Of a DNA stretch of 48,716 nucleotides, positions 44,676-48,716 are shown in pieces. The position numbers and the translations under genes are program-made. The notes below the pieces were generated by a model. That model was given only the letters and a program-made list of their open reading frames with translations. It made no database searches and had not been told where the DNA came from. The stretch covers positions 1-48,716 of the forward strand of contig JAQGKD010000076.1 of assembly GCA_028290285.1 (NCBI GenBank). Direction: 5' to 3'. The DNA is from Hyphomicrobiales bacterium. GTDB lineage: Bacteria > Pseudomonadota > Alphaproteobacteria > Rhizobiales > Beijerinckiaceae. How positions within the stretch are numbered: position 1 is the stretch's first letter; each line of letters opens with the position of its first letter.

Positions 44676-45896
44676 ATGCACGCTCGCCTTGTCGCTTTCC
44701 GCGCCCTCGTCTCCGAGGTTGTCATCCTCGTTTCGGTCGTCATGGCGCTGGCCGGGGCTGGCATGGCCTTTCAGCTTTCGCCGGGGCCGGATTCCCGATT
44801 CGACCGCGTCGGGCAGGTGATGGGCCATGATTTCTCCCATTTCTGGATTGCCGGGCGGGCTGCTCTGGATGGAAGACCGACTGATGCCTTCGACGTCAGG
44901 ACACATGAGGCGAACCAGCGGCGCGTATTCGGTGCCGATGTCGGGACCTTCGGCTGGCATTATCCGCCACCATTCCTGCTGCCGGCCGCCCTTCTGGCCA
45001 TGCTGCCACTCCCGCTCGCATTTGCGGTGTGGATGGTTTCGACGAATGCGCTGCTGCTTTTCGCCCTCTGGCGTCTTGTTCCCGACTGGCGCGTCCTGAT
45101 CGTCGCCGTGGGCTCGCCGATGCTGTTCCAGAACATCAATTATGGGCAGAATGCCGCTTTGTCGGCGGCCCTCGTCGGCTTCTCGGTCACGCCCTACGTA
45201 CGTGGGCTCCAGCCCTCCGCCTGGGCCCTCGGCCTGTTGAGCTACAAGCCCAATCTCGGCTTGCCGCTGCCGTTCGTGCTCGGCGCGTCCGGCTTCTGGA
45301 AGTCGATGCTGGGGGCGGCCGGGGTGATCGGCGCCCAGGTGCTGCTGACCTGCTGGGTCTTCGGTTTCGAGACCTGGACCGCTTTCTTTCACAGCATCAA
45401 GCAATCGCAGGAGATCCTGCTGCAGACGATGGATGCGGGCATGGCGCGCTATGCCAGCGCCTTCGGCGCCGCGCGCGTCCTCGGGCTTCCCGTCTCCTCC
45501 GCCTATGGGCTGCAGATCGCCTCGACGGTGCTGTCCATAAGCCTCTGCGCCACCGTGTGGCTCGGGACCGGAGATCGCCGCCTGAAGGCGGCCCTGCTGA
45601 TCGCCGCCTTGCCTCTCTGCACGCCCTACCTGCTGCAATACGAACTGTTGATCCTGCTGCCCGCGGCCGTCCTTTTGTACAGCTATGGGCGGGAGCATGG
45701 GTTCGCAGTGTGGGACGCGCCGATGCTGGGGCTGCTGTGGGTCCTGCCGACCATCTCGCAGGATGCTGCCGCGCTTCTGCATATCCCCACGGCCTTTCCC
45801 GTCATGGCCTGTTTCTTCGGCCTGATCCTCCGCAGGATCCGGCGTGAGCGCCAGAATGTCCCGGCAATGGCTCCGCGGATACCGGCGGCCGCCTGA
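44676..45896 (+). CDS. Glycosyltransferase 87 family (DUF2029) membrane protein
   Basis: A 406-residue polytopic membrane protein with about nine to ten helices. After the first helix comes GHDFSHFWIAGRAALDG, whose acidic residue in the first outer loop is typical of GT-C enzymes. HYPPPFLLPAA, NINYGQNAAL and LLSYKPNLGLPLP are hallmark GT87 segments. Relatives use polyprenyl-phosphate-mannose as donor to glycosylate lipids or glycans outside the membrane. The acceptor here is unknown. It stands alone and is divergent from the aminotransferase gene (233 bp). Confidence 0.88.
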   Translation: MHARLVAFRALVSEVVILVSVVMALAGAGMAFQLSPGPDSRFDRVGQVMGHDFSHFWIAGRAALDGRPTDAFDVRTHEANQRRVFGADVGTFGWHYPPPFLLPAALLAMLPLPLAFAVWMVSTNALLLFALWRLVPDWRVLIVAVGSPMLFQNINYGQNAALSAALVGFSVTPYVRGLQPSAWALGLLSYKPNLGLPLPFVLGASGFWKSMLGAAGVIGAQVLLTCWVFGFETWTAFFHSIKQSQEILLQTMDAGMARYASAFGAARVLGLPVSSAYGLQIASTVLSISLCATVWLGTGDRRLKAALLIAALPLCTPYLLQYELLILLPAAVLLYSYGREHGFAVWDAPMLGLLWVLPTISQDAAALLHIPTAFPVMACFFGLILRRIRRERQNVPAMAPRIPAAA

Positions 45897-46020
45897 TCCT
45901 ACGAAAGGATTTGGAAACCTTTTCCGGTTCCGCGCCGTTTCACGGTGGAGCCTGTGCGGCTACGCACAGCACGTCGGACTCCGGAAGGGCACAATCGGGC
46001 AAGATCAGAAGGAGCGGGCC

Positions 46021-46281
46021 ATGTCGATCGCCGATCATTTCGAACCTGTTCAGGACGCGGGCTTTACGGAGGGAATCGATCCCGATGCGGCCCAGCGCCA
46101 GTTCAACATGTCAGCGGGTCTCGCGGCTGCGCTGGGCGTCGTGGCGCTTGCTATCACCTTCCTGGCTCCGATGAAGCCGGTCGAAGTTTCGCGCGAGCGG
46201 CTTCAGATCACGGTCCAGGCCCCGCAGAAGGTTCTTGTGCGGCACGCGGCGCAGGACGCGCGGCAATTTCCCGGTGGCTGA
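46021..46281 (+). CDS. Small single-pass membrane protein, unknown function
   Basis: An 86-residue protein with an acidic N-terminus (SIADHFEPVQDAGFTEGIDPDAAQ), one membrane helix (about 30-50, SAGLAAALGVVALAITFLAP) and a basic C-terminal tail with RERLQITVQAPQKVLVRHA. GAAGGAG (46009-46015) sits right before the ATG at 46021, a strong argument for a real gene; the frame opens far upstream, inside the preceding gene. No family recognised. Confidence 0.72.
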   Translation: MSIADHFEPVQDAGFTEGIDPDAAQRQFNMSAGLAAALGVVALAITFLAPMKPVEVSRERLQITVQAPQKVLVRHAAQDARQFPGG

Positions 46282-46368
46282 CCCGATCGCCTAACTTGAC
46301 AGTTATTCTCCCTCGGGTTCCCCTTCCGCTCAGGCGCCCGGAGACATCCGGGGCCATTGGAGGATCCC

Positions 46369-46737
46369 ATGCGCTCATTTATCCTCGCCAGCGTGATCGC
46401 CGCCGCATTTGCCGGCTCCGCCTTCGCCCAGGCGCCAGCTCCGGCCACGCCCGCCAAACCCACGGCGCCGCCCATGTCCGCGCCGGCTGCCACAGCCAAG
46501 CCGGCGGCCGTGCCTGCGAAGCCCGCGGCCACGGCAGCTCCGAGCGCCGCAGTCCTGGACATCAACTCGGCCACGAAGCCCGAGTTGATGGCCCTCAAGG
46601 GCATCGGCGACGTGCGCGCCGACGGCATCATCAAGGGCCGCCCCTACAAGGGGAAGGACGACCTGGTGCAAAAGAACATCATCCCCAAGGGGGTGTACGA
46701 CGACATCAAGGACAAGATCATCGCCAAGCAGAAGTAA
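46369..46737 (+). CDS. Secreted helix-hairpin-helix (ComEA-like) protein
   Basis: A 122-residue protein: Sec signal peptide (MRSFILASVIAAAFAGSAFA), an Ala/Pro-rich linker (about 20-62), then a helix-hairpin-helix DNA-binding domain (LDINSATKPELMALKGIGDVRADGIIKGRPYKG, about 64-97) with the two GIG-like hairpins typical of ComEA. ComEA binds DNA during uptake; without other competence genes nearby that role is only possible. GGAGG is 5 nt before the ATG at 46369. A terminator follows. Confidence 0.88.
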   Translation: MRSFILASVIAAAFAGSAFAQAPAPATPAKPTAPPMSAPAATAKPAAVPAKPAATAAPSAAVLDINSATKPELMALKGIGDVRADGIIKGRPYKGKDDLVQKNIIPKGVYDDIKDKIIAKQK

Positions 46738-46767
46738 GGTTGAGCCCTACGTCTCGTGAATGACGTG

Positions 46768-46800
46768 AGACGCGGCTGCCGAAGGGGGCCGCGTCTTTTT
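46768..46800 (+). terminator. Rho-independent terminator after the helix-hairpin-helix gene
   Basis: Stem AGACGCGGC/GCCGCGTCT (46768-46776 and 46788-46796) with an 11-nt loop and a TTTTT tail, 31 bp after the stop codon. Confidence 0.9.
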
Positions 46801-46851
46801 GCGTGAACGTGCGATCTTTCCAGATGGTCCGCCACGCCCCATATTGCGGAT

Positions 46852-48716
46852 ATGGCCAAATCCCCTAAAAGCACCGCTTCCGGCGGCAAGGTGAAGCGCG
46901 CTCCGCAAGGCAAGGCTGCGAAGCCGGAGGTGCATCCGCTCGGCGACCATCTCGCTGAATTGCTGAATCCCGCCCTCGTCGAACGGCGCGGACCCTCGTC
47001 GCGCGGTTTCGAGGAAGCGGCGCAGGCAGGGTTCGACTCGGGCTCCCTCACGGGGCTCGATCCCAAACTCGCGGGGCAATTGGGGCTGGACCCTTCGGGA
47101 GACGTCGATTTCGTGCCGCCCCGGCCCAAGCGGGCGCGGGTCCGGCCCCCCGAGGTTCTCGGGTCGACGGCCACAAGCGAGTCGCTCAGGGACCTGCTGG
47201 AGGCCGGCGATCCCAACCTGCGCGAGCAGAAGCCCTGGACGCCGCATCGTCCCCAGCGGCCAGAAAAATCCGAAGGCGGCATCAACTTCAAGCTCGTGTC
47301 CGAATACGAGCCCAAGGGGGACCAGCCCCATGCGATCAAGGAGCTCGTCGCGGGGGTGAGCGCGCACGAACGCGATCAAGTCCTGCTCGGCGTGACCGGA
47401 TCGGGCAAGACCTTCACCATGGCGCAGGTAATCTCGCGGACCAATCGTCCCGCGCTGATCCTCGCCCCTAACAAGACGCTCGCGGCGCAGCTCTATGGCG
47501 AGTTCAAGAGCTTCTTCCCCGACAATGCGGTCGAGTACTTCGTTTCCTACTACGATTATTATCAGCCCGAGGCCTACGTCCCGCGCACCGATACGTTCAT
47601 CGAGAAGGAATCCTCGATCAACGAGCAGATCGACCGGATGCGCCACTCGGCGACGCGCGCGCTGATCGAGCGGGACGACGTCATCATCGTCGCCTCCGTC
47701 TCCTGCATCTATGGCATCGGGTCGGTCGAGACCTATACGGCCATGACCTTCTCGGTGAAGCTCGGCGAGAAGATCGACCAGCGACAGCTGATCGGCGATC
47801 TCGTCGCCCTGCAATACAAGCGCACGCCTGATTTTTCGCGCGGCACCTTTCGTGTGCGGGGGGATACGGTCGAAGTGTTTCCGGCGCATTACGAGGACCG
47901 CGCCTGGCGTATCGGCTTCTTCGGCGATGAGGTCGAGTCGATTTCCGAGTTCGATCCGCTCACCGGCAAGAAGAGCCAGGACCTCGAATTCGTGAAGATC
48001 TACGCGAATTCGCATTACGTGACGCCGCGCCCGACGCTTTTGCAGGCGGTTGGCCGCATCAAGGCCGAGTTGAAGCAGCGTCTCGACGAGTTGCACGCGC
48101 AGGGTCGCCTGCTGGAAGCGCAGCGTCTCGAGCAGCGCACGACCTTCGATATCGAGATGCTGGAAGCCACGGGCTCCTGCGCGGGCATCGAGAATTACTC
48201 GCGCTATCTGACGGGCCGGAAGCCGGGCGAGCCGCCGCCGACCCTGTTCGAATACCTGCCCGACAATGCGCTCGTGTTCACCGATGAGAGCCATGTCACC
48301 GTGCCGCAGATTGGCGGCATGTATCGCGGCGACTTTCGGCGCAAGGCGACGCTGGCCGAATATGGCTTCCGACTGCCGTCCTGCCTCGACAATCGCCCGC
48401 TTCGATTTGAGGAATGGGAGGCGATGCGGCCGCAGACCGTGCATGTCTCGGCCACGCCCGGCAATTGGGAGATGGAGCGCACCGGCGGTGTGTTCGTCGA
48501 ACAGGTCATCCGCCCGACAGGCCTGATCGATCCGCCGGTCGAGGTGCGGCCGGCGCGTACGCAGGTCGACGATCTCGTGGGCGAGGTGCGCGCGACTGCG
48601 CAGGCGGGCTATCGCAGCCTCGTCACCGTGCTGACCAAGCGCATGGCCGAAGACCTCACCGAATATCTGCACGAGAACGGCATTCGCGTGCGCTACATGC
48701 ATTCGGACATCGACAC
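46852..48716 (+). CDS. uvrB: Excinuclease ABC subunit B (UvrB), 3' end outside the window
   Basis: The frame runs open from the ATG at 46852 to the right edge (621 codons seen). Residues about 1-142 form a low-complexity, basic/Pro-rich N-terminal extension common in alphaproteobacterial UvrB. The core then starts [15 protein letters not shown]. Walker A is GVTGSGKT (Lys186). The beta-hairpin region [20 protein letters not shown], used to probe for damage, is intact, as are [17 protein letters not shown] and the helicase motif [13 protein letters not shown] near the edge. It acts with UvrA and UvrC in nucleotide excision repair. The start has no strong ribosome binding site, so an internal start is possible. 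Confidence 0.95.
   Translation, partial: MAKSPKSTASGGKVKRAPQGKAAKPEVHPLGDHLAELLNPALVERRGPSSRGFEEAAQAGFDSGSLTGLDPKLAGQLGLDPSGDVDFVPPRPKRARVRPPEVLGSTATSESLRDLLEAGDPNLREQKPWTPHRPQRPEKSEGGINFKLVSEYEPKGDQPHAIKELVAGVSAHERDQVLLGVTGSGKTFTMAQVISRTNRPALILAPNKTLAAQLYGEFKSFFPDNAVEYFVSYYDYYQPEAYVPRTDTFIEKESSINEQIDRMRHSATRALIERDDVIIVASVSCIYGIGSVETYTAMTFSVKLGEKIDQRQLIGDLVALQYKRTPDFSRGTFRVRGDTVEVFPAHYEDRAWRIGFFGDEVESISEFDPLTGKKSQDLEFVKIYANSHYVTPRPTLLQAVGRIKAELKQRLDELHAQGRLLEAQRLEQRTTFDIEMLEATGSCAGIENYSRYLTGRKPGEPPPTLFEYLPDNALVFTDESHVTVPQIGGMYRGDFRRKATLAEYGFRLPSCLDNRPLRFEEWEAMRPQTVHVSATPGNWEMERTGGVFVEQVIRPTGLIDPPVEVRPARTQVDDLVGEVRATAQAGYRSLVTVLTKRMAEDLTEYLHENGIRVRYMHSDID

Noticed and set aside
45952..45969. 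Hairpin CTGTGCG-GCTA-CGCACAG upstream of the small membrane protein gene
   Set aside because: A 7-bp GC-rich stem without T-run or conserved context; probably chance or a minor leader structure.
46801..46851. Possible SOS box before uvrB (GAAC at 46805-46808)
   Set aside because: The alphaproteobacterial site needs a second GAAC/GTTC after 7 bases; CTTT is found there.
46747..48702. 651-codon minus-strand ORF over the right edge
   Set aside because: It lies opposite uvrB, whose motifs are unmistakable; the antisense translation has no recognisable protein features.

Overview
The window is high-GC chromosomal DNA from an alphaproteobacterium, most likely of the order Hyphomicrobiales (Rhizobiales). 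The pointers are an mbfA gene with an Irr-type (ICE) box, a CtrA-like TTAA-N7-TTAA site, DUF2852, DUF1285 and Tim44-like proteins, an Omp25-type porin, and UvrB with a long N-terminal extension. I cannot fix the genus from the sequence alone. I see no tRNA or rRNA gene, insertion sequence, prophage or CRISPR array.

Layout. 1-2.1 kb: a guanidinium exporter gene (minus strand) behind a two-hairpin guanidine-II riboswitch, then prfC (RF3). 2.2-12.6 kb: an exopolysaccharide block with a GDP-mannose-forming enzyme, a Tat-exported GH10 glycanase, a Wzc/GumC-like chain-length/export protein, a VpsF-like polymerase and a Wzx-type flippase. It continues with a GT4 glycosyltransferase on the opposite strand and a beta-propeller protein related to glucosamine inositolphosphorylceramide transferases. 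Several genes are coupled by 4-base overlaps. No outer-membrane Wza and no initiating sugar-phosphate transferase are present, so the pathway must be completed elsewhere. 12.7-17.2 kb: a secreted Cys-containing protein, RNase T2, rlmJ, a second GT4 enzyme and a glutathione S-transferase. 17.2-19.9 kb: kbp (BON-LysM), an outer-membrane beta-barrel protein, a 397-bp AT-richer regulatory gap, a pteridine-reductase-like SDR and a small conserved protein.

19.9-29.6 kb: two divergent operons. To the left run DUF1285, a CoA-pyrophosphatase-type Nudix protein and cca. To the right run a MoxR ATPase, a DUF58 protein, a BatA/DUF4159 protein and a vWA-like membrane protein. 29.6-33.4 kb: GNAT and Nudix enzymes, Irr-regulated mbfA (iron export), a metallophosphoesterase and a one-TM protein. 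33.5-39.5 kb: a fused 5-oxoprolinase/hydantoinase, an extensin-like lipoprotein, and a TetR-DUF2852 pair with a 29-bp near-perfect operator palindrome. 39.7-48.7 kb: a Tim44-like protein, an EF-G-like protein lacking the catalytic His, an aspartate aminotransferase, a GT87 membrane mannosyltransferase-like protein, two small proteins, and the 5' part of uvrB running off the right edge.

Most of the window is vertically inherited housekeeping sequence. The most informative signals are regulatory: the guanidine-II riboswitch, the ICE/Irr box, the TetR operator and the palindrome ahead of the exopolysaccharide export gene. The least understood protein systems are the MoxR/vWA operon and the exopolysaccharide block with its GH10 and propeller proteins.
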